A stretch of DNA of 64,000 nt from contig NZ_CP117430.1 of the NCBI RefSeq assembly GCF_030687395.1, positions 4,650,001 to 4,714,000 of the forward strand. The letters run 5' to 3'. Positions 25,311 to 34,865 of this stretch are shown here, in pieces; position 1 is the first letter of the stretch; each line of letters begins with the position of its first letter. The notes beneath the pieces were generated by a model. It saw only the letters and a program-made list of their open reading frames with translations, ran no database searches and was not told the origin of the DNA. The DNA is from Pseudomonas wuhanensis (GTDB lineage Bacteria > Pseudomonadota > Gammaproteobacteria > Pseudomonadales > Pseudomonadaceae). The position numbers and the translations under genes are program-made.

Positions 25311-25862
25311 TCAGGGCTTCGAAGCCAGAGCTTTCTCCACCGCCTCGATGAACTCGGGATTGTCAGGTTTGGTCAGGCTGGAGAAATTGGCGATCACCTT
25401 GCCTTGGCGATCGACCACGTACTTGTAGAAATTCCACTTCGGCGAACTGCTTTGTTCAGCAAGGAACTTGAACAAATGCGTTGCATCATCGCCACGGACT
25501 TTCTGTGTTTCGGTCATGGTGAAGGTCACGCCGTAGTTCACGTAACAGACTTTGGCAGTCTCTGCGCCATCTTTGGACTCTTGCTTGAAGTCATTGGACG
25601 GAACACCGACCACCTCAAGTCCTTGATCCTTATAACGCTGATACAACGCCTCAAGGCCTTTGAACTGCGGAGCGAAGCCACAGAAGCTCGCGGTATTGAC
25701 CACCACCAGCGGCTTGCCGGCGAAGCGCTGGCACAGATCGATGGATTCCTTGGCCCGCAGCTTGGGCAATGAGCCTTTGAACAATTCCGGGCATTCTGCC
25801 GCTTGGGCCAACCCGGTAAAAGCCATCAACAACGCGGGAACTGCAAGCCAGCGCATCAGCAT
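25311..25862 (-). CDS. Glutathione peroxidase, exported
   Basis: A 183-residue thioredoxin-fold peroxidase with a signal peptide (AFTGLAQAA). The catalytic Cys61 lies in [10 protein letters not shown], with the Trp/Asn partners in [15 protein letters not shown]. The usual Gln position of the tetrad is replaced or shifted (PSNDFKQES instead of the common CNQFGGQEP), so it is a divergent member. It would detoxify peroxides in the periplasm. The homologue PA1287 has the same neighbours. Two start codons two residues apart are possible. Confidence 0.87.
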   Translation of the reverse strand: MLMRWLAVPALLMAFTGLAQAAECPELFKGSLPKLRAKESIDLCQRFAGKPLVVVNTASFCGFAPQFKGLEALYQRYKDQGLEVVGVPSNDFKQESKDGAETAKVCYVNYGVTFTMTETQKVRGDDATHLFKFLAEQSSSPKWNFYKYVVDRQGKVIANFSSLTKPDNPEFIEAVEKALASKP

Positions 25863-25918
25863 GTCAGTGCATCCTTGAGCAATCGTCAGAAAACGAAATT
25901 ACTCGCCTTCGTCGCTCG

Positions 25919-26041
25919 CTAGCAAGCCCCCATACCCAGCTGCATCAATGCCAGGCCACCCTGATGCCAGCCCCACCATGCTAGGGCCAGCAGCAACATG
26001 CCGACGGCGATAGCAGCCATCCGCGGCCAGAGACTGTTCAT
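25919..26041 (-). CDS. Small membrane protein coupled to the MFS transporter gene
   Basis: A 40-residue open frame beginning MNSLWPRMAAIAVGMLLLAL, with one hydrophobic helix (about 8-23), then a tryptophan-rich turn (AWWGWHQGG) and a C-terminal MGAC. Its ATG overlaps the MFS stop codon as ATGA, the arrangement expected for translational coupling. It lies between the MFS and peroxidase genes, as part of the same minus-strand run. Function is unknown. It is too short for usual gene callers. Confidence 0.68.
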   Translation of the reverse strand: MNSLWPRMAAIAVGMLLLALAWWGWHQGGLALMQLGMGAC

Positions 26042-27246
26042 GCAGCACTCATCCGGGTTTGCAGACGCGCCACCGGCTGCTCGCGCACCGGCCAATTCAG
26101 GGCTGCGGCCACCAGACTCAAGAGAATCGCCACCTGCCAGATCAAGTCGTAACTCCCGGTTCGGTCATACACCACCCCACCCAACCAGCCACCGAGGAAC
26201 GACCCGAGCTGGTGGAAGAGGAAAACTATCCCACCGAGCATGGACAAATTTCGTACACCGAACAAGGTCGCCACCGTGCCGTTGGTCAAGGGCACCGTCG
26301 ACAACCAGAGAAACCCCATGGCCATCCCGAACAGATAAGCCGTGACCTGAGTAACCGGCGCCCAGAGGAACAGCACAATCACTACCGCCCGCAACAGATA
26401 CAGGCCGGTGAGCAGGCGCGGCTTGGACATCCGCCCGCCGAGCCAGCCAGCTGTATAGGTGCCGAAGATATTGAACAGCCCGATCAGCGCCAGCACCGTG
26501 GTGCCGACGGAGGCTGGCAAGTGTTGGTCCACCAGATAGGCCGGCAAGTGCACGCCGATGAACACCACTTGAAAACCGCAGACAAAAAAGCCGAACGCCA
26601 ACAGCCAGAATCCTGAATGGGAACAGGCTTCGCGTAGCGCTTCAGAGAGGGTTTGCTCGTGCCCGAGAACCGGCAGCGGTTTGTCCTTGAGTATGCTCAC
26701 CAGCGGCACGATCAGCGCCACCACCAGGCCCAGCACCAGCAATGCCGCGGACCAGCCAAGCCAGCCGATCAGCCCCAGCGTGCCGGGCAACATGGCGAAC
26801 TGACCGAAAGAACCGGCGGCGCTGGCGATCCCCATGCCCATGCTGCGTTTTTCCGGTGGCACGGCACGGCCCACCACGCCGAGGATCACCGAGAACGAGG
26901 TGCCGGACAGGCCGATACCAATCAACAGGCCGGCGCTCAAGGACAAGGTCACCGCCGAATCGGACAGCCCCATGAACACCAAACCCAACGCGTACAGAAC
27001 ACCACCGATCAACACCACTTTCGCGGCACCAAAGCGGTCGGCCAGTGCGCCGGTGAATGGCTGCGCCAAGCCCCAGATCAGGTTCTGCAAAGCAATGGCG
27101 AAGGCAAACACTTCGCGGCCCCAGCCGAACTCGGCGCTCATGGGCGCCAGAAACAACCCGAAGCCGTGTCGCACACCCAGGGACAACGCCAGAATCAGCG
27201 CACTGCCCAACAGCACCCAACCGCATGTACGCCACATTGATGTCAT
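26038..27246 (-). CDS. MFS transporter
   Basis: A 402-residue major facilitator with about 12 helices. The segment FGRHGFGLFL-like SLGVRHGFGLFLAPMSAEFG after helix 1 and ADRFGAAKV between helices 2 and 3 (motif A) are typical of the monocarboxylate/oxalate-formate-like branch. The substrate is unknown. ATG 27246 follows GGAGAACAAGA; the longer frame to 27312 is rejected because it overlaps the operator. It is controlled by the adjacent MarR regulator through the palindrome 15 bases upstream. Confidence 0.85.
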   Translation of the reverse strand: MTSMWRTCGWVLLGSALILALSLGVRHGFGLFLAPMSAEFGWGREVFAFAIALQNLIWGLAQPFTGALADRFGAAKVVLIGGVLYALGLVFMGLSDSAVTLSLSAGLLIGIGLSGTSFSVILGVVGRAVPPEKRSMGMGIASAAGSFGQFAMLPGTLGLIGWLGWSAALLVLGLVVALIVPLVSILKDKPLPVLGHEQTLSEALREACSHSGFWLLAFGFFVCGFQVVFIGVHLPAYLVDQHLPASVGTTVLALIGLFNIFGTYTAGWLGGRMSKPRLLTGLYLLRAVVIVLFLWAPVTQVTAYLFGMAMGFLWLSTVPLTNGTVATLFGVRNLSMLGGIVFLFHQLGSFLGGWLGGVVYDRTGSYDLIWQVAILLSLVAAALNWPVREQPVARLQTRMSAA

Positions 27247-27260
27247 TCTTGTTCTCCGGT

Positions 27261-27278
27261 AGCGGGTATATACCCGCT
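27261..27278. promoter_or_regulatory. Perfect palindromic MarR operator between marR-type gene and MFS gene
   Basis: AGCGGGTATATACCCGCT is an 18-bp perfect palindrome lying between the marR-type stop and the MFS start. The same core recurs upstream of the marR-type gene, which marks it as that regulator's binding site. Confidence 0.8.
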
Positions 27279-27298
27279 TAAGATCGAAAAAACTGGCC

Positions 27299-27703
27299 TC
27301 AGGCCAGTTCATCCAGCAGTTTCAGCAAGATTTCGCGCTTCTCGGCACCCAGACGGTCGATCAACCGCTGCTGCGCCGCTTCCCAAGCCGGCAAGGCCGC
27401 TGCCAGACGTTCACGGCCCGTTTCGGTGAGCAGGACGATGCGATTGCGCATGTCCTCGCCCTCGACCAACGTCACCAGGCCTTCGCCCTCCAGCACCCGC
27501 AGATTGCGCCCGAGGGTGCTGCGATCCAGGCCCATGGCTTCGGCCAGCGACGAGATGCTCGGCTGATCCAGACGCTGCAGATTGCACAGCAGAGAATACT
27601 GGGCAACGTTAATCCCGAAGCCGTCGAGGGCGCCGTCATAATGCCTGCTGACGCCACGAGCGGCGCGACGCAGGTTAGTGCACAAACATTGAGAAGGAAG
27701 CAT
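27299..27703 (-). CDS. MarR family transcriptional regulator
   Basis: A 134-residue winged-helix repressor. The DNA-binding region is SISSLAEAMGLDRSTLGRNL with the wing VTLVEGEDMRNRIVLLT. The effector-binding helices flank it. The N-terminus has three cysteines (MLPSQCLC, LLCNLQR), so redox sensing is possible, but that is inference. Its likely operators are the two related palindromes bracketing the gene. It would repress itself and the downstream MFS gene. Confidence 0.88.
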   Translation of the reverse strand: MLPSQCLCTNLRRAARGVSRHYDGALDGFGINVAQYSLLCNLQRLDQPSISSLAEAMGLDRSTLGRNLRVLEGEGLVTLVEGEDMRNRIVLLTETGRERLAAALPAWEAAQQRLIDRLGAEKREILLKLLDELA

Positions 27704-27706
27704 AGT

Positions 27707-27722
27707 GCGTGTATATACCCGC
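27707..27722. promoter_or_regulatory. Second MarR operator, upstream of the marR-type gene
   Basis: GCGTGTATATACCCGC differs at one base from the 16-bp core of the palindrome at 27261-27278. It ends 4 bases before the regulator's ATG, a position suited to autorepression. Confidence 0.75.
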
Positions 27723-27760
27723 GGTTAAATGAAAGCAAATTTTTCGACACATATTACCCG

Positions 27761-27848
27761 TAGGAGCGAGGCTTGCCCGCGAAGGCGGCAGCATAGTCAA
27801 CATTGATATCGACTGATACACCGCCTTCGCGGGCAAGCCTCGCTCCTA
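27761..27848. repeat. REP pair containing the cobS stop codon
   Basis: Arms TAGGAGCGAGGCTTGCCCGC... (27761-27788) and their exact inverse (27821-27848). The variant has GAGGCTTGCC in place of GCGGGCTTGCC. The last arm includes the cobS stop codon (27846-27848). Confidence 0.9.
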
Positions 27849-28580
27849 CAACAGCATTGCAAGCCCCACCAGCACCGCCACCTCCAGCAATTCAAGCAAC
27901 GCTCCTGCCGTATCGCCCGTTGTCCCGCCCAATCGCCGCACCATCACTTGCCGCAACCAGACAAACACCACCGCAGCCAATGCAAGCGCCCATAGACCGC
28001 TGAGGCCAGCCATCAGCACACAAGCCACCGCACTGATCGCCAACACCTGCTTCCCGGCCAAACGCGGCAGATGATCGGCCAGCGCCTGCCCCAATCCACC
28101 CGGACGTACGTAAGGCGTGGAGAGGAATAAGCTCAGCAACGCGCTACGGCTAATCAATGGAGCAATGATCAGGACCACGCTGTGCTGCTGCTCGATCAAC
28201 GCCAGCAACGCGGCGAACTTGAGCAGCAACACCAATACCAGCGTCACCACGGCGATCGGCCCGCTGCGCGGATCTTTCATGATGGTCAGGGTGCGTTCAC
28301 GATCGCCATAGCCACCGAGCCACGCATCGGCGCTATCGGCCAGACCATCCAGGTGCAACGCGCCGCTGAGCACGACCCAAATGCTCAGCAGCAGCGCGGC
28401 ATGAAGCAATAATGGCGTACCCAGCAATAGCCAGTTCAGCCCCCACAGAATCGCGCCGAACAGCAAACCGACCAGTGGATAAAACAGCAATGACCTGCCC
28501 AATTCCTCGGGCGTCGGCATACCCGGCAGGCGAATCGGCAGGCTGCTCAGAAATTGCAGGGCGATCCAGAACGGCAACAT
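27846..28580 (-). CDS. cobS: Adenosylcobinamide-GDP ribazoletransferase (cobalamin synthase)
   Basis: A 244-residue membrane protein with about six helices. It joins adenosylcobinamide-GDP and alpha-ribazole to make adenosylcobalamin 5'-phosphate or cobalamin. The family motif GALHLDGLADSADAWLGG with acidic metal ligands is present (about residues 53-71), followed by DRERT and MKDPRSG. Last gene of the cob operon, starting 2 bases after the phosphatase stop. Its final codons run into a REP arm. Confidence 0.93.
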   Translation of the reverse strand: MLPFWIALQFLSSLPIRLPGMPTPEELGRSLLFYPLVGLLFGAILWGLNWLLLGTPLLLHAALLLSIWVVLSGALHLDGLADSADAWLGGYGDRERTLTIMKDPRSGPIAVVTLVLVLLLKFAALLALIEQQHSVVLIIAPLISRSALLSLFLSTPYVRPGGLGQALADHLPRLAGKQVLAISAVACVLMAGLSGLWALALAAVVFVWLRQVMVRRLGGTTGDTAGALLELLEVAVLVGLAMLL

Positions 28581-28582
28581 GG

Positions 28583-29158
28583 TCAGATCGCTTCCCTTAA
28601 CAACACACCGGACTCGACCGACAGCGAGAACAACGCGCCATGACCGACTTCAACGTTGAGCAACTGTTCACGCGGCAATCCGCGCGCTTGAGCCAGCAAT
28701 AAACGCATGACGCCGCCATGGCTGATCAGCAAGATCCGCTCACCCGCATAGGCCGCGTGCAGCCGTTCGATGGCCGCCAACACTCGTGCAGAAAAGTCCG
28801 CCACCGGCTCACCTTCAGGCGGCGTGAACGAATAAGGATCGGCCCAGAACAAGCCCAACGCCTCGGCGCTGGTTTCCATCAGCGCCGCTGCGCTCTGCCC
28901 TTCCCAGGCGCCGAAGTGCAGCTCTTGCAGATCCTTATCCAGCTGCACCGGCAAACCCAATTGCCCCCCCAGCTCTTGCGCAAAACGCGCGCAACGCTGC
29001 AACGGTGAACTGACCAGTCGATTCCAGGGCCCTTGCTTGATCACCGCGTCGCGCATTTGCTCCCAGCCCTTGCCGGTCAGCGCATCGTCGAGGCTGCCGC
29101 GCAAACCGCCACCGAGTTCGGTCTCGCCATGGCGCAGCAGGTCCAGGCGCAAGATCAT
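28583..29158 (-). CDS. Alpha-ribazole phosphatase (histidine phosphatase family)
   Basis: A 191-residue phosphoglycerate-mutase-like phosphatase with the catalytic RHGETE (residues 9-14) and the second histidine in [10 protein letters not shown]. Context makes it the enzyme that removes the 5'-phosphate from alpha-ribazole phosphate or cobalamin phosphate (CobC of Salmonella naming). ATG 29158 overlaps the cobT stop by 4 bases; the open frame upstream is unused sequence within cobT. Confidence 0.88.
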   Translation of the reverse strand: MILRLDLLRHGETELGGGLRGSLDDALTGKGWEQMRDAVIKQGPWNRLVSSPLQRCARFAQELGGQLGLPVQLDKDLQELHFGAWEGQSAAALMETSAEALGLFWADPYSFTPPEGEPVADFSARVLAAIERLHAAYAGERILLISHGGVMRLLLAQARGLPREQLLNVEVGHGALFSLSVESGVLLREAI

Positions 29159-30210
29159 GCCGGGCGATCCGCCACTGCGGCTTCGGCGAACGTCGCCATC
29201 TGCCCGTGCAGGTCGCAGGCCAGACGCAACAATGGCACGGCCAATGCCGCACCACTGCCCTCGCCCAGTCGCAGACCGAGGTCCAGCAACGGTTCGGCGC
29301 TCAGGGTTTCGAGCACATGACGATGACCCGGCTCGGCGCCGCGATGACCGAACAGCAACCACTCACGGCAGGCCGGATTCAAACGCACCGCCACCAACGC
29401 GGCGACACTGCAAATAAACCCGTCAACCAACACCGCGACACCTTCCTGAGCACAGGCCAGGTACGCGCCGACCAGCGCAGCAATTTCGAAACCGCCGAGA
29501 TTGAACAAGGTCTGCAGCGCATCGCCCCGCTGAGCGCTGTGCAACGCCAAGGCACGCTCGATGACCTGGGCTTTATGGCTGACACCCGCCGCGTTCAATC
29601 CGGTGCCCGGCCCGGCCAGATGCACCACCGGGCAATCGAGCAACGCACAGGCCAACGCGCTGGCTGCGGTAGTGTTGCCGATGCCCATTTCGCCACCGAT
29701 GAACAGCTGCGCGCCCGCCGCGATGGCGCGTTGCACACTGTCGCGACCGGCCTGCAAAGCGAGTTCGCCCTGGGCCTGAGTCATCGCCGGCCCCTGGATG
29801 AAATTTGCCGTGCCCGGGCCGACATTCAGGTGACGCACACCCGGCAGATTCAATGACGGCATGACGGTGCCGAGATCGACCACTTCCAGGGACGCCCCCA
29901 ACTGCCGGGCCAACACGCTGATCGCCGCGCCGCCGCTGACAAAGTTGAGCAGCATCTGCCCGGTGACTTCCTGCGGAAACGCCGACACACCTTCGGCGAC
30001 CACACCATGGTCACCGGCAAAAATCGCAATCCACAGCTGATCGAGCGTCGGCTTGACCTGCCCCTGCAGCCCGGCCAGTCGCACCGCCACCGATTCGAGC
30101 TGGCCGAGAGAGCCAGCAGGCTTGGTCAGTTGCTGTTGACGCGCCTTCGCCTGTTCGACCGCTTGCGCGTCGATTGGCTTGCACGGGCTCAGCCACCAGG
30201 AGTGAGTCAT
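29155..30210 (-). CDS. cobT: Nicotinate-nucleotide--dimethylbenzimidazole phosphoribosyltransferase
   Basis: A 351-residue CobT that makes alpha-ribazole 5'-phosphate from nicotinate mononucleotide and dimethylbenzimidazole. Family motifs include [11 protein letters not shown] near the N-terminus, [20 protein letters not shown], and [14 protein letters not shown]; the catalytic Glu region near the C-terminus is [11 protein letters not shown] preceded by LRLGE. ATG 30210 overlaps the cobU stop (ATGA); the upstream extension to 30297 is rejected. Confidence 0.95.
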   Translation of the reverse strand: MTHSWWLSPCKPIDAQAVEQAKARQQQLTKPAGSLGQLESVAVRLAGLQGQVKPTLDQLWIAIFAGDHGVVAEGVSAFPQEVTGQMLLNFVSGGAAISVLARQLGASLEVVDLGTVMPSLNLPGVRHLNVGPGTANFIQGPAMTQAQGELALQAGRDSVQRAIAAGAQLFIGGEMGIGNTTAASALACALLDCPVVHLAGPGTGLNAAGVSHKAQVIERALALHSAQRGDALQTLFNLGGFEIAALVGAYLACAQEGVAVLVDGFICSVAALVAVRLNPACREWLLFGHRGAEPGHRHVLETLSAEPLLDLGLRLGEGSGAALAVPLLRLACDLHGQMATFAEAAVADRPA

Positions 30211-30728
30211 AACGCAGTTCCTTTCAAAGTCAGGGGCAGGCCGGCGACGGTCAAGACGACTCGCTGACAGCGCTCGGCCAAGGCTTGATGCAGCCAACCG
30301 GCTTCATCAACATAGCGGCGAGTCAATTCACCCAGCGGTACGACACCCATCCCGGTCTCGTTGCTGACAAAAATGATTTCACCCGGCAACGATGCCAGGC
30401 AGTCCAGCAGGGCTTCGCGCTCGGCCGACACGCGCTCTGCATCGTCGAGCATCAGCAGATTGGTCAGCCACAGCGTCAGACAATCCACCAGCAAGCAATG
30501 ATCGGCACTGGCGTTTTCGCGCAGTACGCGGGCCAGCTCCAGCGGTTCTTCGATCAATGCCCATTCGGCCGGACGCCGGGCGCGGTGATGGGCCACCCGT
30601 TCGTTCATTTCACCGTCCAGGGGTTGGCTGGTGGCGATGTAGGTCACTGTCAGGCCACTGTCGGACGCGAGTTTCTCGGCCAGGCGACTTTTGCCGGATC
30701 GGGCGCCGCCGAGGATCAGTTGCAGCAT
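30207..30728 (-). CDS. cobU: Adenosylcobinamide kinase / adenosylcobinamide-phosphate guanylyltransferase
   Basis: A 173-residue bifunctional enzyme (also called CobP) that phosphorylates adenosylcobinamide and then adds GMP. The P-loop GGARSGKSR is at residues 7-15, followed by [20 protein letters not shown], which holds the guanylylated histidine, and [16 protein letters not shown] pair separates it from the upstream cobQ, the largest gap (148 bp) inside the operon. Confidence 0.94.
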   Translation of the reverse strand: MLQLILGGARSGKSRLAEKLASDSGLTVTYIATSQPLDGEMNERVAHHRARRPAEWALIEEPLELARVLRENASADHCLLVDCLTLWLTNLLMLDDAERVSAEREALLDCLASLPGEIIFVSNETGMGVVPLGELTRRYVDEAGWLHQALAERCQRVVLTVAGLPLTLKGTAL

Positions 30729-30766
30729 GGTTCATTCCTTAAAATCTTTGGTGACGCGACAGACCT

Positions 30767-30860
30767 CATCGCGGGCAAGCCCGCTCCCACAAGGATCGAG
30801 GTTGTTTACAGATTTTTGGTCCACACACAGAACCTGTGGGAGCGGGCTTGCCCGCAATTG
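30767..30860. repeat. REP pair inside the cob operon (cobQ-cobU gap)
   Basis: Arms CATCGCGGGCAAGCCCGCTC... at 30767-30792 and inverted at 30834-30860. They fill most of the 148-bp gap between cobQ and cobU on the transcribed strand, so both hairpins would be in the operon mRNA. Confidence 0.92.
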
Positions 30861-30876
30861 GGCCTGTGCAGCCACC

Positions 30877-32328
30877 TCAAATCCCACAGAGCTCTCGCAA
30901 CAGCGAGGTATCCAGATGCTTCTCCACCAGATCCGCCAACCGTTCGATATCGCGCTCGCGCAAAGCGTGGTAATCGACTTCCTGCACATCCTGCAACCCG
31001 GCCCAGCGCAACAGCGCACTGCACGCTGCCGGTGACTCGAACAAACCATGCAGATACGTACCGAAAATCTGCCCATCGATACTTTGCGCACCATCGCAGC
31101 GACCATCGTCCAGCTGCACCGCTGGGTTTTCCAGCGCCGGCCCGGTAGTCACGCCGGCATGAATTTCATAGCCGCTGACCTCCGCATCTTCCAGCACCAG
31201 ACGCCCACGCACATTGCGCAACTGCTTCTCTTCTTCGAGCTGCGTTTCGAACGCCAGCAGGCCCAAACCGGCACTGGAACCCGGCGCGCCTTCGAGGCCC
31301 AGCGGATCGTGCACCTGCTCGCCGAGCATTTGCAGACCGCCGCAGATTCCCAGTATTTTTCCGCCGTAGCGCAAGTGCCTCGAGATAGCCGCATCCCAGC
31401 CGTTGGCCCGCAGATACGCGAGGTCGCTGCGCACGCTTTTCGAGCCGGGAAGAATGATCAGGTCGGCCGGCGGAATAACCTGACCGGGGCCGATGAATTG
31501 CAGGTCCACTTGCGGATGCAGGCGCAGCGGATCGAAATCGGTGTGGTTGCTGATGCGCGGCAACACCGGCACCACCACGTTGAGCACTTGATCGGCCTTG
31601 TCGGTCTGACGCTGATCGAGGCCGTCCTCAGCCTCAAGGTGCAGGTCCATCACGTACGGCAAGACGCCGATCACCGGTTTGCCGGTGCGCGCCTCCAGCC
31701 AATCGAGGCCAGGTTGCAGCAAGGCGATGTCGCCGCGAAAACGGTTGATGATGAAGCCTTTGACTCGCGCCTGTTCGCTGGGCGACAGCAGCTCCAGCGT
31801 ACCGACCAAATGCGCGAAAACACCACCGCGATTGATGTCGGCGATCAATACCACCGGGCAGTCCACCGCCTCGGCAAAACCCATGTTGGCGATGTCGCCG
31901 GCGCGAAGGTTGATCTCTGCCGGCGAACCCGCTCCTTCGACCATCACCACCGGATACGCTGCGCTCAAACGCTCATGAGAGGCCAACACCGCTTGCATGG
32001 CGATGGCTTTGTAGTCGTGATAGGCGACAGCGTTCATCGTCGTGACCGCGCGACCATGAATGATCACTTGGGCGCCAGTATCGCTATTGGGTTTGAGCAG
32101 CACCGGGTTCATGTCGGTGTGCGGTTCGAGGTTGGCGGCTTGGGCCTGCACCGCTTGAGCACGGCCGATCTCACCACCGTCGGCGGTTACCGCGCTATTG
32201 AGGGCCATGTTCTGCGGCTTGAACGGCACGACACTCACGCCCTGGCGCGTCACCCAGCGACACAGCGCCGTCACCAGCGTGCTTTTACCGGCGTCCGATG
32301 TGGTGCCTTGCACCATCAACGTAGTCAT
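30877..32328 (-). CDS. cobQ: Cobyric acid synthase
   Basis: A 483-residue glutamine amidotransferase that amidates four side chains (b, d, e, g) of adenosylcobyrinate a,c-diamide. The N-terminal ATP-binding domain has [20 protein letters not shown] and [15 protein letters not shown]. The C-terminal glutaminase-like domain has the cysteine in [13 protein letters not shown] and the HGLFES motif near the end. Four-base overlap with the upstream decarboxylase gene. Confidence 0.95.
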   Translation of the reverse strand: MTTLMVQGTTSDAGKSTLVTALCRWVTRQGVSVVPFKPQNMALNSAVTADGGEIGRAQAVQAQAANLEPHTDMNPVLLKPNSDTGAQVIIHGRAVTTMNAVAYHDYKAIAMQAVLASHERLSAAYPVVMVEGAGSPAEINLRAGDIANMGFAEAVDCPVVLIADINRGGVFAHLVGTLELLSPSEQARVKGFIINRFRGDIALLQPGLDWLEARTGKPVIGVLPYVMDLHLEAEDGLDQRQTDKADQVLNVVVPVLPRISNHTDFDPLRLHPQVDLQFIGPGQVIPPADLIILPGSKSVRSDLAYLRANGWDAAISRHLRYGGKILGICGGLQMLGEQVHDPLGLEGAPGSSAGLGLLAFETQLEEEKQLRNVRGRLVLEDAEVSGYEIHAGVTTGPALENPAVQLDDGRCDGAQSIDGQIFGTYLHGLFESPAACSALLRWAGLQDVQEVDYHALRERDIERLADLVEKHLDTSLLRELCGI

Positions 32329-33317
32329 TGCGCTTCCTTAACGTAAGCTTCAAGCGCTTGCTCGAGACGCAGCCAATCCGCTTCATCGGCGGGCAAGCCA
32401 AACCGCACGCTGCTGTTGTGGGTGAACAACCGCAGCAGAATGCCGCGCCGGGCCATGAATTCATGCAGCGCTTCGGCACGCTCGGTGATCAGCCATTGGA
32501 ACAACGCACAGCCGCCCTGAGGTTTGAAACCGTACTGTTCAAGCAGCAACGCCAGACGCTCGCCGGCCTCGTCAGTGCGAATGCGCTGTCGAGTGTGCCC
32601 GTCCGTATCCGTCAGGCACGCCTGACCCAGCACTCGGGTCGGACCGCTGACCGCCCAAGGCCCGACCTGTTCGGCCAGCAGCTTGAGCAACTTGCGCTCG
32701 GCCAGCACAAACCCCAGCCGCACCCCGGCCAGGCCGAAAAACTTGCCGAAGGAGCGCAGCACGATCAAGCCGATCTGATGGGCGAACGGCGCCAGACTCA
32801 AATGCGGGGTGTTGTCCATGAACGCCTCGTCCACCACCAACCAGCCACCGCGCTGGGCCAGCCGCGCATGCCAATCCAGCAGACGAGCCGGGGTCAGGCT
32901 CAGCCCCGTGGGATTGTTGGGATTGACCACCACCAGCACGTCGAAGCTGTCGAGAAAGAAATCGACTTCCGACTCCAGCACTTCACGCACGATGTAACCG
33001 TTGCGACGCCAGGCTTCGGCGTGTTCGGCGTAACACGGCGACAGCACGCCGACCTTGCCGGCCCGGCGCAAACGCGGCAGTAACTGGATCGCCATTTGCG
33101 AACCGGCCACCGGCAACACTTGGGCCGCACCGTAATAGTCGCAGGCGGCCTGCTCAAGTCCGTCATCGGTTTCCGGCAGCCGTGCCCAGGCCCGCAGCGG
33201 GATGTCCGGCACCGGGAATGGCCAGGGCGCAAGGCCACTGGACAGGTCGAGCCAATCGGCTTCGGCAATGCCGTATTCAAGCGCCGCCTTGCGCAAGCGG
33301 CCACCGTGCTCAAGCAT
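32325..33317 (-). CDS. cobD: Threonine-phosphate decarboxylase
   Basis: A 330-residue class I/II-fold PLP enzyme, called cobC in Pseudomonas denitrificans naming. It makes (R)-1-amino-2-propanol O-2-phosphate, the linker between corrin and nucleotide loop. Visible motifs are the N-terminal [23 protein letters not shown], the DEAFMD aspartate region, and the PLP lysine in [17 protein letters not shown]. It overlaps the upstream cbiB by 8 bases. Confidence 0.92.
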   Translation of the reverse strand: MLEHGGRLRKAALEYGIAEADWLDLSSGLAPWPFPVPDIPLRAWARLPETDDGLEQAACDYYGAAQVLPVAGSQMAIQLLPRLRRAGKVGVLSPCYAEHAEAWRRNGYIVREVLESEVDFFLDSFDVLVVVNPNNPTGLSLTPARLLDWHARLAQRGGWLVVDEAFMDNTPHLSLAPFAHQIGLIVLRSFGKFFGLAGVRLGFVLAERKLLKLLAEQVGPWAVSGPTRVLGQACLTDTDGHTRQRIRTDEAGERLALLLEQYGFKPQGGCALFQWLITERAEALHEFMARRGILLRLFTHNSSVRFGLPADEADWLRLEQALEAYVKEAQ

Positions 33318-34218
33318 AGAATTCAGCCCCCACGCAGAGAATCAGCAGCCATAACCATACCCCGCGCTGGACCAATTGCCAGCCACGGTCGATGGAATCG
33401 GCATCCGCCGGTACGCCTTCGCCCAACTGGGGACGCTGATGCAGTTCACCGTGATAGATCGCCGCCCCGCCCAACTCGACCCCCAGCGCACCGGCACCAG
33501 CCGCCATCACCGGCCCGGCATTCGGGCTGTCCCAGGTCGGGCCCTGGGTACGCCAGCACTTCAGCGCCAGTCGGGTTTTGCCCAGCAGCGCGTAAGTCAA
33601 CGCCACCAGGCGTGCAGGAATGTAATTGAGAACATCGTCGATCTTCGCCGCGGCCCAACCGAAACGTTCGAAGCGATCGTTGCGATAACCCCACATCGCA
33701 TCGAGGGTGTTGCTCAGGCGATAGAGCACCACGCCGGGCGCACCCGCCACGGCAAACCAGAACAGCGCGGCGAACACCGCATCGCTGCCGTTCTCCAGCA
33801 CCGATTCGGTGGCGGCGCGGGCGACTTCGGTTTCATCCAGTTCGCTGGTCTGACGGCTGACCAGATAGCCGACACGTTTGCGCGCCTCGATCAAGTCATC
33901 GCTGCGCAGGGCCTTGGCCACCGGCTCGACGTGTTCACCAAGGCTGCGCATGCCGAGGGCACAATAGAGCACGAGAATCTCGACGATCCAACCGACATAA
34001 GGCGCCCAGGAAAATGCGGTGGCCAACAAGGTCAGCGGCACGACAGCCATCACCCAGGCCGTCACGCCATGACTGCGCCAGCCACGGCCACCGGAATTGA
34101 AACGTTGCTCGATGCGATCGGCAAAACGACCGAACGCCACCAGCGGATGCCAGCGTTTGGGTTCACCCAGCAGCGCATCCAGCGCGACCGCGGCGACACT
34201 CAACAACGCCACACTCAT
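33310..34218 (-). CDS. cbiB: Adenosylcobinamide-phosphate synthase CbiB
   Basis: A 302-residue membrane protein (CobD in P. denitrificans naming) that attaches aminopropanol or its phosphate to adenosylcobyrate. The signature [19 protein letters not shown] is near the N-terminus, and [21 protein letters not shown] and [16 protein letters not shown] are in the middle. [10 protein letters not shown] at 34218 overlaps the bluB stop as ATGA; five more upstream residues are possible. Confidence 0.93.
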   Translation of the reverse strand: MSVALLSVAAVALDALLGEPKRWHPLVAFGRFADRIEQRFNSGGRGWRSHGVTAWVMAVVPLTLLATAFSWAPYVGWIVEILVLYCALGMRSLGEHVEPVAKALRSDDLIEARKRVGYLVSRQTSELDETEVARAATESVLENGSDAVFAALFWFAVAGAPGVVLYRLSNTLDAMWGYRNDRFERFGWAAAKIDDVLNYIPARLVALTYALLGKTRLALKCWRTQGPTWDSPNAGPVMAAGAGALGVELGGAAIYHGELHQRPQLGEGVPADADSIDRGWQLVQRGVWLWLLILCVGAEFYA

Positions 34219-34865
34219 TGACTCACTCCCCAATAATTTTCATACAGCAACTCGCTGAGTGGACGCGCCTGCGCCCAACCTTCGAGTACCAGCATCGGCG
34301 CCGGATAGAATTCCTTGACCGGTCCCAGGCAAAGAACGGCCATAGGCTTGGCTCCGGTCGGTAAACCCAGCAAGTCCGCGAGCGCTTGCGGCTCGAACAA
34401 TGACACCCAGCCCATGCCCAGGCCTTCGGCGCGGGACGCGAGCCAAAGATTCTGGATGGCGCAGGACAGCGAGGCCATGTCCATTTCCGGCAATGTACGA
34501 CGGCCGAAGATATGCCGCTCACGATCGTCCATCAGCGCGGCGACCAGCACCTCGGCGCAGTCGTTGATGCCTTCGACCTTGAGCTTCATGAATTCGTCGG
34601 AGCGCTCGCCGAGGGCTTCAGCGGTGCGGACGCGTTCGTCTTCCACCAACTGCTGAATCTTGCCGCGCAGTGCCCGGTCGCTGATGCGGATGAATCGCCA
34701 GGGCTGCATCAGGCCAACACTCGGGGCCTGATGCGCGGCTTCGAGCAGACGGCGCAGTAACTCGGGCTCGACGGTGCCGCCGCTGAAGTGGCGCATGTCG
34801 CGGCGTTCGCCGATGGCTCGGTAGACCGCAGCGCGTTCGGCTTCGGAAAAGGCGTTGTCCGTCAT
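34215..34865 (-). CDS. bluB: 5,6-dimethylbenzimidazole synthase BluB
   Basis: A 216-residue nitroreductase-fold enzyme that cannibalises reduced FMN with oxygen to give dimethylbenzimidazole, the lower ligand of B12. FMN-contact segments are [10 protein letters not shown] near the N-terminus and [14 protein letters not shown]. Its ATG overlaps the cobB stop, and the bases that should act as its ribosome-binding site (AAGAGG) lie inside a REP arm. Confidence 0.93.
   Translation of the reverse strand: MTDNAFSEAERAAVYRAIGERRDMRHFSGGTVEPELLRRLLEAAHQAPSVGLMQPWRFIRISDRALRGKIQQLVEDERVRTAEALGERSDEFMKLKVEGINDCAEVLVAALMDDRERHIFGRRTLPEMDMASLSCAIQNLWLASRAEGLGMGWVSLFEPQALADLLGLPTGAKPMAVLCLGPVKEFYPAPMLVLEGWAQARPLSELLYENYWGVSQ

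Noticed and set aside
31048..32346. 432-codon open frame opposite cobQ
   Set aside because: Low-complexity His/Arg/Gln translation; the opposite strand encodes CobQ with all its motifs.
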